In this document: one piece after another, positions 8,224 through 17,899 of the stretch
Numbering within the stretch: the first letter of the stretch is position 1
How the letters are laid out: each line of letters starts with the position of its first letter
From: Planctomycetota bacterium
GTDB lineage: Bacteria > Planctomycetota > Phycisphaerae > Phycisphaerales > UBA1924
DNA: 64,000 nt
Assembly: GCA_018242625.1 (NCBI GenBank)
Contig: JAFEBO010000003.1
Location: 186,001-250,000 of the forward strand
Direction of reading: 5' to 3'
Program-made: the position numbers and the translations under genes
Notes under the pieces: model-generated
Database searches by the model: none
What the model saw: only the letters and a program-made list of their open reading frames with translations
What the model was told of the DNA's origin: nothing

Positions 8224-10458
8224 ATGAAGAAGCGTCTGGTGCAACTTCTGGTGCTGATCCTCGCCGCGACAAGCGCAAAGTCGCAGCTCTACGACCCGTC
8301 CTTCGCAGCTCCAGCCCCCGCGACGCCCACGCTGCATGCGAAGCGCCCGGCCACGATCGAGGCGCTCCGGGTTGGCTTCTCTGGAATTTTGCCGGGCGAT
8401 GACTGGGCACCGCTCCGCGTGTACATCAGCGGAAATCCAAACGTTAACAACGGCGCGTTCGGGGGATTCCTTGTCCTCACCTTTGCTCAGGATGCCACGC
8501 AGTCCGCGGAGATCAGCTGCCCCGTGGCGACCACGCCGGGACGGGTGACGCCGGTGGAAATTATCGCCGCAGTACCGCGTGCCGCCGCCGAATTTCGCAT
8601 CTCGCTCCGCGACAGCGCCGGGAACACGGTGGATGAGCAGTCCTTCTCAAGGAGGGGCACGCGAGGACAGACGCTGCCGGGCGCCGTCACCAGCTCGCCG
8701 CTCGTTCTTGCTCTGATCGATCAGCCCGGGTCCTCACCCGAGATCACCCGCTCCCTGCCCGGGCCCGAGCTGCTGCAGCCCTTCGGACCTCCGGCAAACC
8801 CCGACAACAACGACAAAGGCCTGCTCGCAAAGGTGATCCGTGTCGTCGCGTTGGCGCAGGACTTTCCGCATCAGCAGCACGGCTACGACGGCTTGCAGGC
8901 GGTGATCCTCGGCTCCAATCAGTTCGACTCGCTCTCACGCCAGCAGCTCGAATCGATTGCGGAGTGGACGCTGGCCGGAGGCAGACTTGTTGTCCTCATT
9001 GCACCCGGCGCCCAGAGCTGGCCGCAACTCTTCGGCCCGTTTGCGCCCCCGCTCGACTTCGCCGACATCTCGACCGAGCCTCCGGGCGGCGAACTGGCCA
9101 AAGTGCTGAGCAAGGCTCCCGAAGGTGATCTTGGCATCCCCGGACGCCGCCTCACCGTGCTCGACAGCTCCACCGGCTGGAAAGCCCGATGGACCGATGG
9201 ACAGAACCCGATGCGCGGCCTGCTCGCCGAAGGACCCGTCGGGTTGGGGTGGATCACGGCGGTGGGTGTCATCCCCGACCGCATTTCACCTTCCGGCGCC
9301 AAAGAACTCTGGCAAAGCGCGCTCCAGTCCCCGCTCGCCCTGCTGGGCGAAGCGCACGCCAACAACGACAACGGATATTCGAGTTTCTACCGGGGCAGCG
9401 GCTCGAATCCGGCCTCGCGGGCCGCTCTCCGATCCATCATCGACCACCTCTCCGACATCCCTCCGATTGGTGACGGAACCTTCGCCGTCGTCATCGTCGC
9501 GATGCTGCTTCTCGCGGCCGCCGTGGGACCTTTCGATGCGATTTTCCTCGGGGCACGGGGGCGTCGCTCCCGCTCGTGGGCGACGGCGCTCTCTTGGATC
9601 GCGATCGCCTCGCTGATTGCGGGCTTTCTCCCTCCGATGCTCCGGTCGGGCGAGTCGGTCTTCCAGCGGGCCCGCGCTGTGGACGTGCTGCCGGGCCCCG
9701 ACCCCATCTGCCACGAATCATCCCTGAATTCGATTTTCGCGAGTTCATACTCGGATGTTCGCCTTGTCTCGGCCGGGCGCTCACCCGCCGAAACCATCAC
9801 GGGCGGATGGTTCCGTGGTGTTTCACCTTCATTCCTGAGCGAAATGAGCGAGGCGTTCCCTCTGACCATATTCCAGACAGTACAGAACGAAGTGCGGGAT
9901 GCGGCATCCGGACAGCCCGGACGCGCCAATCGCCCGCTCTTCCCGTTCACCATGGGCCAGTGGACCTTCCGCACCTTCGCCGATGAACTCACATCTGCCG
10001 CGACTGCTCCGGCCGTCAGCATCGATAAATCGGGCGCGGGCTACCGGGTGCGGATAGCCGGGCGCGAAAAGCAGATCGCCTCGGGATCACTCCGGGTGGG
10101 CGACCAGTGGTTCAATCTGGTTCCCGAAGGAACGGGCGGACAGGACATGGTCTTCTCGACAGTCCCCGGAAGCAGCGACGACTGGATGCCACCCGACGAT
10201 CACGCCACGAACGACTTTCAAGTCCGGCCCTACCAGCCCGGACTTGCGTTCCAACTCGTGGCACCTCGAAGGAGAACACTCGCGATCGAGCGGTATTTGC
10301 AGACCGGTCGCTACGTCTGCCTCTACCTCCTCGAGCAGAAAGCCAAGCCCACTCTGCTGGCGCTCGCCGGAGGTCAGCCGATGGAAACCCGCGAATCCGC
10401 CGTTTGGCGCATCGTGCTCCCGCTCGGACCAACCCCGGACCCCAGGCCGACCCCATGA
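8224..10458 (+). CDS. Exported membrane-anchored protein of the MoxR/ABC block, function unknown
   Basis: 744 residues. There is a signal peptide (MKKRLVQLLVLILAATSAKS), then about 400 residues of predicted extracytoplasmic region. Residues 220-330 read like a class I glutamine amidotransferase-type or GldG-like alpha/beta fold (LQAVILGSNQFDSL, IAEWTLAGGRLVVLIAPG). Two membrane segments follow (about 420-440 and 453-473), then a 270-residue C-terminal part. I recognise no catalytic motif. It starts 36 bases after the VWA gene, and its TGA overlaps the ATG of the ABC ATPase gene (ATGA at 10455). Its position between the VWA protein and an ABC-2 exporter is reminiscent of Gld-type or BatD-like accessory proteins, but that is inference from context only. 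Confidence 0.75.
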   Translation: MKKRLVQLLVLILAATSAKSQLYDPSFAAPAPATPTLHAKRPATIEALRVGFSGILPGDDWAPLRVYISGNPNVNNGAFGGFLVLTFAQDATQSAEISCPVATTPGRVTPVEIIAAVPRAAAEFRISLRDSAGNTVDEQSFSRRGTRGQTLPGAVTSSPLVLALIDQPGSSPEITRSLPGPELLQPFGPPANPDNNDKGLLAKVIRVVALAQDFPHQQHGYDGLQAVILGSNQFDSLSRQQLESIAEWTLAGGRLVVLIAPGAQSWPQLFGPFAPPLDFADISTEPPGGELAKVLSKAPEGDLGIPGRRLTVLDSSTGWKARWTDGQNPMRGLLAEGPVGLGWITAVGVIPDRISPSGAKELWQSALQSPLALLGEAHANNDNGYSSFYRGSGSNPASRAALRSIIDHLSDIPPIGDGTFAVVIVAMLLLAAAVGPFDAIFLGARGRRSRSWATALSWIAIASLIAGFLPPMLRSGESVFQRARAVDVLPGPDPICHESSLNSIFASSYSDVRLVSAGRSPAETITGGWFRGVSPSFLSEMSEAFPLTIFQTVQNEVRDAASGQPGRANRPLFPFTMGQWTFRTFADELTSAATAPAVSIDKSGAGYRVRIAGREKQIASGSLRVGDQWFNLVPEGTGGQDMVFSTVPGSSDDWMPPDDHATNDFQVRPYQPGLAFQLVAPRRRTLAIERYLQTGRYVCLYLLEQKAKPTLLALAGGQPMETRESAVWRIVLPLGPTPDPRPTP

Positions 10459-11435
10459 TCTCAACCAACGCGCTTACAAAGAAATTCGGCAGCCTCATGG
10501 CGCTCGACAATCTCACCCTTGAGATCGGGCCCGGCGAGCTCTTCGGCTTCATCGGGCCCAACGGCGCGGGCAAATCGACCACAATGAAGATCCTGGCCTG
10601 CCTCCTGCGCCAGGACTCCGGCCAAGCATTCGTCTGCGGCAAGGACGTACGCAAAGACGCCGACGCGATCCGCCGCCTCATCGGCTATATGCCCGATTTT
10701 CTCGGCGTTTACGACGATCTCACCGTCGATGAATACCTGCAGTTCTTCGCCGCCGCGTTCAGTGTCCCGCGCGCCCGACGCCGCGTCATCATCGATCAGG
10801 TTCTCGAACTCACCGATCTCACCGAAAAAAAGAACGCGATGGTCGATTCCCTCTCACGCGGCATGCAGCAGCGCCTGGGCATCGCACGCGTCCTCATCCA
10901 CGAACCCCAGGTCCTCCTCCTGGACGAACCCGCGAGCGGGCTCGACCCGCGGGCCCGCATCGAAATGCGTTCGCTCCTGATCGAACTCCGCAGCATGGGC
11001 AAATGCCTCATGGTCAGCTCCCACATCCTGAGCGAACTCGCCGAGATGTGCACCTCGATCGGGATCATCGAACGCGGAAAGCTCCTTTACGCGGGCTCCA
11101 TCCAGGACGCATACGCAAAGGTCCGTTCGGCTTCTCTCGACATACCCGAAGGCCGGCCCGGCGTGGCCCACGAACGCCTTGTGATTACCCTTCACCCCTC
11201 CTCGCCGGCCGCTCACACCATCGCCGAATCCATTAGAACACACCAGCGCGTCGTTGCCGTGCGCGTCGAACCTTCCGGCGCGCTTGCGGTCGATATCGCC
11301 ACAGAGGCCGACGCCGGCCACCACTTTCTGATCGAGATCATCTCGAACTCCGGCGGCCGGATTCACAGCTTCGCGCCGGCAGAGATCCGTCTGGAAGATG
11401 CTTTCCTGAAACTGACCACCGGAGCGCTGCAGTAA
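10455..11435 (+). CDS. ABC transporter ATP-binding protein (ABC-2 type, CcmA/GldA-like)
   Basis: 326 residues. The ATG overlaps the upstream stop (ATGA), which decides this start over a longer open frame reaching back to 10107. Walker A is GPNGAGKST (residues 34-42), Q-loop region YMPDFLG, signature LSRGMQQRLG (about 133-142), Walker B LLLDEP (about 155-160) with D-loop SGLD, and H-switch MVSSHIL. The C-terminal 100 residues form the extension typical of ABC-2 exporter ATPases. It energises the permease encoded 16 bases downstream. The substrate is unknown. Its linkage to the VWA proteins is discussed in the findings. Confidence 0.92.
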   Translation: MISTNALTKKFGSLMALDNLTLEIGPGELFGFIGPNGAGKSTTMKILACLLRQDSGQAFVCGKDVRKDADAIRRLIGYMPDFLGVYDDLTVDEYLQFFAAAFSVPRARRRVIIDQVLELTDLTEKKNAMVDSLSRGMQQRLGIARVLIHEPQVLLLDEPASGLDPRARIEMRSLLIELRSMGKCLMVSSHILSELAEMCTSIGIIERGKLLYAGSIQDAYAKVRSASLDIPEGRPGVAHERLVITLHPSSPAAHTIAESIRTHQRVVAVRVEPSGALAVDIATEADAGHHFLIEIISNSGGRIHSFAPAEIRLEDAFLKLTTGALQ

Positions 11436-11451
11436 ATCACACCCCCCGCCC

Positions 11452-13218
11452 ATGCTGACCTCACTGGTCCAACTCTTTACCCGCGGGCTCTTCGGGCCCA
11501 TCTTTGAGCGCGAGGTCCGCGTCGTCGGGCGACGCAAGTCGACGTATTGGGTGCGCGGCGCGTACGTTCTGGGCCTGGCGGCCCTCGCCACGCTCGTCTA
11601 CTTTGTCATCACCGCCGACCTTCGCTTCGGCACCAGTTCCCGTGCCGAAGCCCTTCTGACGCTCCAGTCCTTCGCGCCGGCGCTCGCGGCGTTTTACATC
11701 TGGTTCCAGTTCCTCGCGCTGTGCTTCGTCTCTTCCACGCTCACCGCAGGCACCATCTGCGACGAGCGACGAAAGGGTTCCTTCTCAGCGCTGCTCACAA
11801 CTCCCCTCACGCTCTCGCAGATACTGCTCGGAAAGCTCGCGGGCAGACTGACCCAGACGTTCATCCTCCTTGCCGCCGGCCTTCCCCTGCTGCTCGCCAC
11901 ACGCGTCTTCGGCGGCGTTTCCGTCCAGTTCATCGCCGCCGCGTTCGCCATCACCGCCAGCGTCGCGCTGCTCCACGCCTCCGTCGCCATCACCGCCTCC
12001 TGCCGCATGCGCACCGCAACGGCCGCATCGAGTTCGGGCCTGCTCGTCGGCATTTTGTGGTGTCTCCTGCCCCTGATCGCCTCGCTCATCGCGGCCATTC
12101 TCCGATTCAACACCGTTTCGCAGCACCTGCTCACCGCAAGCCCCTACGTGGCGCTGGGATTGGAAACCGCGGCGTCCTTTGGAGTGATCGGCCCGCAGGG
12201 AAAGTTGTTTCCGTGGTACTTCGGGTGCTGGTACGCGCTCGCGGGCGCGCTGCTTTTTCTCCTCACCGCCCTTTTCCGCCTGAGGCACATCGCCCGTCTC
12301 GCCGGGGAACCCTCGGCAGCCCCTCAGCGCCGCAAGGCCAAGCCCGGGAAGCATCGAACAGCACAGCACACCGGCTCGATGGTCTCAAACAACCCGGTCC
12401 TCTGGCGCGAACTTCGTCAGCCGTTGTTCTTTAAACCCTGGTATCCATGGGCCGGCACCCTGCTGATCGCCGGTGTGCTGGGTTTCGGGTTCTACCACAC
12501 CTCCTGGGCCGACACCAACACCGTCATATTTGTAAGCGTGATCGGGCTGCTGCTCTGGGGGTTTCAGAGCGCGGTCATCGCCACGGGATCAATCGCCGGC
12601 GAGAGGGAATCCCGGTCCCTCGAAGTCTTGCTGACAACCCCGATGACCGCCCGCTCCATCATCCGCGCCAAATGGCTCGGAGCGCTCCGCAAGATCATCC
12701 CCGCACCGCTCTTCCTCTTTGTCTTCCTGCTCATCTGCGGCCCGCTCTCCGCCAAGCTCAACTGGGTCCTTCTACCCCATCTTGCCTTGCTCACCGTCCC
12801 CCCGGCAGCGCTTTTCTGCGCCATAGGCCTCTGGCTTAGCGTCGTCTGCCGGCGCGCCGTGACATCTTCCACCATCAACATCCTGATCGCGCTCGGCCTT
12901 TGGGCCGCTCTCCCCATGCTTGGGGCTGCGATCGCCGCGATCACCGGCAGCGCCCTGCAGGCCCAAACCCAGAAATGGACCTTCTATCCGCTCCTCCTGA
13001 TAAACCCCGCCCCCATGTGCCTCACAGCCTTCAACGGTGCCCAGGAGCAGATCTGGTCAGGCCCCGGCATCCCCCGATATCAGTCCTTTTACCCCTTTAC
13101 TCTCTACTCCTTTACGGTGGCCTCGATCTGCTACGCCGCCGGCTATTCCCTCCTGACGGCGATTGCCCTGTGGGGGGCCTCCCGGGCACTCGCCAGGCGA
13201 ACGAACCGGGCCGTCTAG
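11452..13218 (+). CDS. ABC-2 type permease with duplicated halves
   Basis: 588 residues with about twelve hydrophobic segments. Two copies of the ABC-2 cytoplasmic motif are visible: DERRKGSFSALLTTPLTLSQ near residue 103 and ERESRSLEVLLTTPMTARS near residue 383. Each is followed by a helix-rich stretch, so the protein looks like two fused half-permeases joined by a basic linker (QRRKAKPGKHRTAQ, about 285-305). Partner of the ATPase encoded just upstream. Single-copy ABC-2 permeases are about 250-300 residues, so the fused form probably works without a second subunit. Substrate unknown; inner membrane. Confidence 0.85.
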   Translation: MLTSLVQLFTRGLFGPIFEREVRVVGRRKSTYWVRGAYVLGLAALATLVYFVITADLRFGTSSRAEALLTLQSFAPALAAFYIWFQFLALCFVSSTLTAGTICDERRKGSFSALLTTPLTLSQILLGKLAGRLTQTFILLAAGLPLLLATRVFGGVSVQFIAAAFAITASVALLHASVAITASCRMRTATAASSSGLLVGILWCLLPLIASLIAAILRFNTVSQHLLTASPYVALGLETAASFGVIGPQGKLFPWYFGCWYALAGALLFLLTALFRLRHIARLAGEPSAAPQRRKAKPGKHRTAQHTGSMVSNNPVLWRELRQPLFFKPWYPWAGTLLIAGVLGFGFYHTSWADTNTVIFVSVIGLLLWGFQSAVIATGSIAGERESRSLEVLLTTPMTARSIIRAKWLGALRKIIPAPLFLFVFLLICGPLSAKLNWVLLPHLALLTVPPAALFCAIGLWLSVVCRRAVTSSTINILIALGLWAALPMLGAAIAAITGSALQAQTQKWTFYPLLLINPAPMCLTAFNGAQEQIWSGPGIPRYQSFYPFTLYSFTVASICYAAGYSLLTAIALWGASRALARRTNRAV

Positions 13219-13296
13219 GCCGTACTCGCCCACACCCAGCCCAATGGCCGATAGATCAGGGCGCGATCATTGCGCGTTTGTCCAGGCTCTTCGTCG

Positions 13297-16149
13297 ATGC
13301 TCCGACACGCATTCCAACTCACGCTCGCCTCTTGCCTGTGCCTCGGCCAGCAGCCGGCACCGACCTCCGATGCCTCGCGACCTGCCGCCGCCGGCCGCGT
13401 CGTCAAGCTCTTTGATTTCGAGGAGCGCGGCACCAACCCCCGCCCCGTCCCGCAATTCTGGACCCGCGCGCAAGATCAGGACGACCGGCCCAGGCCCGGC
13501 TTTCCACGTTTCAATATCAGCGAGCTCGAAGATCTGCCCGACGAGCCTCAGGCAACTCATGGCTGCGTCCGCCTGAATACCCGGGGCGGATCCACATCGC
13601 TGCTCCTGGACGGCGGCGTCATCCCCGTCTTCCGCGACGCGGACTACCTCGTCGGCGCCCGCATCCGGACCGACCGGCTGCGTCTGGCCAAGGCCGTCCT
13701 CGCGGCACGCTTTCTTGATGAGAACCTGCGGCCGATTCCTGCCAGCCAGCGTTACTCCCAGCCCAAGATCTCCGAAGGCCAATGGACACCTGTCTCTATA
13801 GAACTTCCGGGCGAATACCCCCAGGCGGCCTTTGTTCAGCTTGAACTCCTCCTGCTGCAGCCTGACCAGTTGAACGCCCTCGGGCCCATCGCCTCGGACG
13901 GACGTCCGGAAGCCGCCCCGCTGGCGACAGACGAACAGGGACGGGCAAACTCGATCGAACTCCGCAGGCAGGACCTCGCGGGCAACGCGTATTTCGACGA
14001 CGTGAGCATTGTGCAATTGCCGCGCCTGGAGCTCTCCACGCAGAGCGCGGCCAACGTCGTTGCGGCCCCGGACAAGCCGTCTATTCACCTGCTGGTGCGC
14101 GATCTCACAGGCGAGGCCCTTTCCGGGAAACTCATCATCTTGGATGCCAGCGGCCGCACCGTCGATACCAAGTCGCTTTCCGTGGGCGAGGGCAGAAGCC
14201 GCTCGGTCTGGAGCCCCAATCTGCCGGGCTTTGGCTGGTACCGCGCCGTCCTCGACATGTCCAACTCCGCCGCCCGGGTAGGAGCGACTTTTGTCGACTT
14301 TGCCTGGGTGCCGGCACCGCGTGCCGCCGGCGCGGAGCGAGCCTTTGGATCCGCGACGGATGAGTCGCGTTTCTGGCTCATGACCAGAGACGCCCCGACG
14401 GCGATCTATCCCGTCCTGGCCGACACCTGCAGAAACCTCCGTTCCGGCGGGCTGAGCCTTCCCATCTGGACGCGCGATCTGACTCCGGCGCTGGTGCCAG
14501 AGCGAACCGGCGCGCTCCGCGGACTGGTGGACTCCTTCCGGTCGGAGCGGCTGGATCTCGCGTTCTCCCTGCCGGTCGTGCCCGACGTATTGACCGATCC
14601 CAAGTCGGTCGCGCCGCCCGATGCATGGACCGTCCTCACCACAAAGTGGGGCGCGGCAAAGCCGCTGCTGGAGGAATTCCTGGACGACTACGGGCAGGCG
14701 GTGCAGCGCTGGCAGATCGGATGGTTTCAGGCCAAGGGTCTTGCCTCACGCACCTCGCTCAAGAGCGGGCTGGACACGATCGATTCGGAACTGGGAAAAC
14801 TGGTGCCCGGCCCGATCGTGATCGCGCCGGCAACCCTTGAGGACCCGCTCAACGTTTCTTTCGGCGGGTCCAATGCGCCTTCGTTCGAGCCCGCGCTTTA
14901 CCTTCCTCCCGACACGCAATCCGCGACGATCAATGCCGCCGTCGAATCGTGGAGATCGGGCGCTGCCGGCAAAAGCGGGCGCCTGCTGCTGGCTCTGGGC
15001 GCCGCGACCGATGGCGAATTGGATGCGGCGGACGCTGCCGAGGTCCTCGCCAAGCGCGCCGTTCGGGCCTGGGCCGCGGCAACCCGGGCGGTCAACGACG
15101 ACAAGTCCCGCGCACGCGAGCGCGTCCGGCTCGGCCTGGTCGACCCCTGGTCCGTCAGAGGCGAACGGCACCCTCAGCTGATGCCGCGACCGGAGCTGGC
15201 TGCCTGGCGTGCCATCGTCGACCGGCTTGCAGACCGTCAGCTCGTCTGCGAACTCCCGCTGCGGGGAGGCGGCGAGGCATTCGTGTTCTCCGCTTCCAAG
15301 TCGGGCAGCCCCGCGAGCGGCGGGCTCCTTGTTGCGTGGAATGACGCTTCCAGCCCCGATCAGTCGGTGCTCAACCACTATCTGGGCTTTGGACCGATTT
15401 CGGGCCGGGACGTGTTCGGCAACACCCTGGAGGTCGCCGACCCTTCAAAGGCGCCTCTTCCGCTTTCATCGCACCCTGTTTTCATAGAGGGCGTCGATGC
15501 CGAGTTGCTCCACTTCATGTCGAAGCTCGATATCGACCCGCCGCTCCTGTCGATGACCACCCCCGAGACTCAGCACAACGTGCGCATAACAAACACTTGG
15601 AGCGGACCGATCAACGGACGTCTCGTGCTTCTGGAGCCGGGCGGGCGCACGAAATCACTGCGCCTGGACCGGCGCTGGCGCATCAACCCCCGGCTTTTCC
15701 CGTTCTCCCTTGCTCCGGGGGAGAGCGCGAGCTTTCCCATGACGGTCGCGTTCGGGACCGCGGAAGAGGTCGGCACCAAGCCCTTTGTCTTCAGCGTCGA
15801 ACTCGCGGCCGGGAAAAGCTACGAACCGTTCCTGGCGACCGCTTATATGGAGCTTGGCCTGCGTGACGTTTCGTTCTCGGTGACGGCCACGCCGCGCGGC
15901 GACGACCTGGTGCTGGAAGCGACGATCAACAATCAGTCTCGCGACCCGCTGGCGATGGTGATGACGGCGTTTCCACCGGAGATGCCACGGCAGGTCGTCG
16001 ATGTAGGTGAGCTGCAGCCGGGCAATCAGGCCATCCACCGCTTCGTGATCAAAGGTGTCTATCCGTCGCGTAAGGGACAGCAGTTCCCGGTCGCGATCTC
16101 GGACCCCGAGGCGGGCATCCGTATCAGCCGCACCATCACGATTCCTTAA
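13297..16149 (+). CDS. Large exported protein of unknown function
   Basis: 950 residues from the ATG at 13297, which starts a plausible signal peptide (MLRHAFQLTLASCLCLG); a TTG at 13270 would add nine residues. Residues 35-250 resemble a carbohydrate-binding or galactose-binding-like beta domain (VVKLFDFEERGTNPRPVPQFW ... YFDDVSIVQL). The central part (WLMTRDAPTAIYPVLADT ... LSLPIWTRDLTP) resembles a glycoside hydrolase-like barrel only vaguely, and no catalytic pair can be named. The C-terminal 200 residues look like Ig-like strands (HNVRITNTWSGPINGRLVL, LVLEATINNQSRDPLAM). It starts 78 bases after the permease gene and is likely the last gene of the block. Its stop overlaps the convergent methyltransferase stop by four bases. 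Confidence 0.7.
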   Translation: MLRHAFQLTLASCLCLGQQPAPTSDASRPAAAGRVVKLFDFEERGTNPRPVPQFWTRAQDQDDRPRPGFPRFNISELEDLPDEPQATHGCVRLNTRGGSTSLLLDGGVIPVFRDADYLVGARIRTDRLRLAKAVLAARFLDENLRPIPASQRYSQPKISEGQWTPVSIELPGEYPQAAFVQLELLLLQPDQLNALGPIASDGRPEAAPLATDEQGRANSIELRRQDLAGNAYFDDVSIVQLPRLELSTQSAANVVAAPDKPSIHLLVRDLTGEALSGKLIILDASGRTVDTKSLSVGEGRSRSVWSPNLPGFGWYRAVLDMSNSAARVGATFVDFAWVPAPRAAGAERAFGSATDESRFWLMTRDAPTAIYPVLADTCRNLRSGGLSLPIWTRDLTPALVPERTGALRGLVDSFRSERLDLAFSLPVVPDVLTDPKSVAPPDAWTVLTTKWGAAKPLLEEFLDDYGQAVQRWQIGWFQAKGLASRTSLKSGLDTIDSELGKLVPGPIVIAPATLEDPLNVSFGGSNAPSFEPALYLPPDTQSATINAAVESWRSGAAGKSGRLLLALGAATDGELDAADAAEVLAKRAVRAWAAATRAVNDDKSRARERVRLGLVDPWSVRGERHPQLMPRPELAAWRAIVDRLADRQLVCELPLRGGGEAFVFSASKSGSPASGGLLVAWNDASSPDQSVLNHYLGFGPISGRDVFGNTLEVADPSKAPLPLSSHPVFIEGVDAELLHFMSKLDIDPPLLSMTTPETQHNVRITNTWSGPINGRLVLLEPGGRTKSLRLDRRWRINPRLFPFSLAPGESASFPMTVAFGTAEEVGTKPFVFSVELAAGKSYEPFLATAYMELGLRDVSFSVTATPRGDDLVLEATINNQSRDPLAMVMTAFPPEMPRQVVDVGELQPGNQAIHRFVIKGVYPSRKGQQFPVAISDPEAGIRISRTITIP

Positions 16150-17033
16150 TTGCCCTCGGAAAGCAGCGGATGCTCCGGGCGTGCGAGCACCCAGATCGCG
16201 TAGCCGATGGCTCCGGGGTCGAAATTTCGGCTCTGCTCGTTGACGATGCCAAGAACGCGCAGCCCGGAACGCCCAATGACGGATTCCCATTGCCCCCGCG
16301 AGTAGCTCAGCAGGGAATAGGAACTCGAACGCACATCGACTTTCCTGCCCCGCCGGACTTCCAGGACGCTGACCACGTTTTCCGCGCGCCGGCGCGCACC
16401 CCGCTCGCCGGCGGCCGGCGTGTAGCTCACGATCTGCTTCACTCCCACACCCGCCCGACTGCCCCTCCAGACATCCTCCGTCGGGGCCTCGAGGCCGTAC
16501 GCACTGAGACTGATCCCGACGGCGTAGACACCGCCGGGGTGAAGCACCCGCGCTACGGCACGGAGATGCCGGATCATCTCCGCATCGCTGGCGACATGGC
16601 GGATCGAGTTAATGGGGCAGAGCGCGAGCCCGATGGAACCGGGTCGAATCCGCTGCGCAAAGTCATCGAGCCCGGCGACGAATACCGCGGAACCCAGTCC
16701 GTGGCGCCTCCGGGCATAACGGATCATCGGCAGGCTGATGTCAAACCCACGGACGCGAAACCCTCTTCGTCGAAGGACCTGAAGGCACCGGCCGGTGCCG
16801 CACGCGGGTTCCAGCGCCGTCTTGGGTGCTTCACGCGCGAGCCGATTCCAGAGATGGACAAAGGTGGCAACCTCGGCGTTCGTGCCGGGGGCATGGAGAA
16901 TGTCGTAAATCTCCGGGTCCGTGTAGAGCCCGACTTCGGCTACGCCAGGGCCATCGCCTCGCCCGGTACGCCCCCGTCCTCTCCCGGAACCGTGCTCTCC
17001 TGCTTGACGATGCGCTGCCACTTGGGTGGCCAT
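16146..17033 (-). CDS. Class I SAM-dependent methyltransferase
   Basis: 295 residues from the ATG at 17033; a GTG at 17021 is the only other in-frame start before the conserved part. The first 30 residues are low-complexity (Arg/Gly) and overlap the upstream deacetylase gene by 94 bases, which is unusual, so the N-terminus may not be real. The SAM-binding motif I is ALEPACGTGRCL and motif II is RGFDIS, followed by MIRYARRR. Later strands are visible (GSIGLALCPINSIRHV). The methyl acceptor is unknown. The downstream position after a polysaccharide deacetylase hints at envelope or glycan modification, but this is weak. Cytoplasmic. Confidence 0.8.
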   Translation of the reverse strand: MATQVAAHRQAGEHGSGRGRGRTGRGDGPGVAEVGLYTDPEIYDILHAPGTNAEVATFVHLWNRLAREAPKTALEPACGTGRCLQVLRRRGFRVRGFDISLPMIRYARRRHGLGSAVFVAGLDDFAQRIRPGSIGLALCPINSIRHVASDAEMIRHLRAVARVLHPGGVYAVGISLSAYGLEAPTEDVWRGSRAGVGVKQIVSYTPAAGERGARRRAENVVSVLEVRRGRKVDVRSSSYSLLSYSRGQWESVIGRSGLRVLGIVNEQSRNFDPGAIGYAIWVLARPEHPLLSEGN

Positions 17034-17899
17034 TGGTAGTCCTTGGGGCCGACGCGACGGACGCTCCGGGCCATGAAATAGAGATTATGACGCAGGGGCC
17101 AGCAGCCCATGATGTGCTCGCGCCGGAGGCAGACATCCCGCCGATCGACCGCGAAAGGCCGGGGCATGTGGCAGCCCCGGATCGCCGAGGCGCAGCTCTC
17201 ATACCCGAGGTCGAATACCGCCTTGCCGGCGCGGGCGCTGAAGTTATCCCACCGGCCACTCGGCCACGCAAAGTGCTTCACACCACCCAGACGCAGACGC
17301 AGTTCGTCCCGTGAATATTGAAGCTCATCTATTGCCTGTTCCAGTGAAACTTCACCCATATTCGGATGCGAATACGTGTGGCTGCCGATCTCGTGTCCGC
17401 GAGAAGCCATTTCTTCGATCTCGGCCCAGCCCAGAACATCCATGGGCGGGTAGTGCAGCCTTGTTTCGGCAAAGCGACGCACCTGCTCGCGGTCACGCTC
17501 GCCGACAATCGCCGGGCAGACGAAGAAGCAGCCCTTGATGCCCAGCTCGTCCATAACACGCGAGGCCGGCAGGATCGTTGAGAGCCCGTCGTCAAAGCTC
17601 ACACACGCCGTCGGACGCGTCACCTGCCCGGACAACACCAGTTCGACAGCGCGGGAGTAGGTCACCATCTCATGTGTCCGCTGGACATGGGCCAGCGTTG
17701 CCCGGAAGTTGTCAATCTCATCCGGGAAGACGTGGTGCAGGTAGAGAAAGTGGACGCGCGGCGTCTTGAGCAGCTCTTCGACCTCGCCCATCGCCTTCAT
17801 TCGAAACCAGTCGGTCTCGATAACTCCACACCGCATAGCTTCACGGAGCGTGAACCCGTTCACATCCCGTGAATGTGTGGCAAACCCATCCGAATCCAT
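16940..17899 (-). CDS. Polysaccharide deacetylase (NodB homology, CE4)
   Basis: 319 residues. The NodB domain has motif 1 CVSFDDG with the catalytic base and metal Asp pair, and motif 2 HTYSHPNM with the two metal-binding His. Motif 3 (FAWPSGRWD) replaces the usual RxPY. No signal peptide was seen, so it may act inside the cell or on lipid-linked sugar. The N-terminal 70 residues (DVNGFTLREAMRCGVIETDW) precede the domain. It deacetylates N-acetylated sugars in this family; the substrate is not evident. The gene runs into the methyltransferase gene on the same strand, with overlapping frames. Confidence 0.88.
   Translation of the reverse strand: MDSDGFATHSRDVNGFTLREAMRCGVIETDWFRMKAMGEVEELLKTPRVHFLYLHHVFPDEIDNFRATLAHVQRTHEMVTYSRAVELVLSGQVTRPTACVSFDDGLSTILPASRVMDELGIKGCFFVCPAIVGERDREQVRRFAETRLHYPPMDVLGWAEIEEMASRGHEIGSHTYSHPNMGEVSLEQAIDELQYSRDELRLRLGGVKHFAWPSGRWDNFSARAGKAVFDLGYESCASAIRGCHMPRPFAVDRRDVCLRREHIMGCWPLRHNLYFMARSVRRVGPKDYQWPPKWQRIVKQESTVPGEDGGVPGEAMALA

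Noticed and set aside
8224..16149. Defence island or secretion system of a known type
   Set aside because: No nuclease, reverse transcriptase, toxin or known secretion components; the block fits MoxR/VWA plus an ABC exporter.
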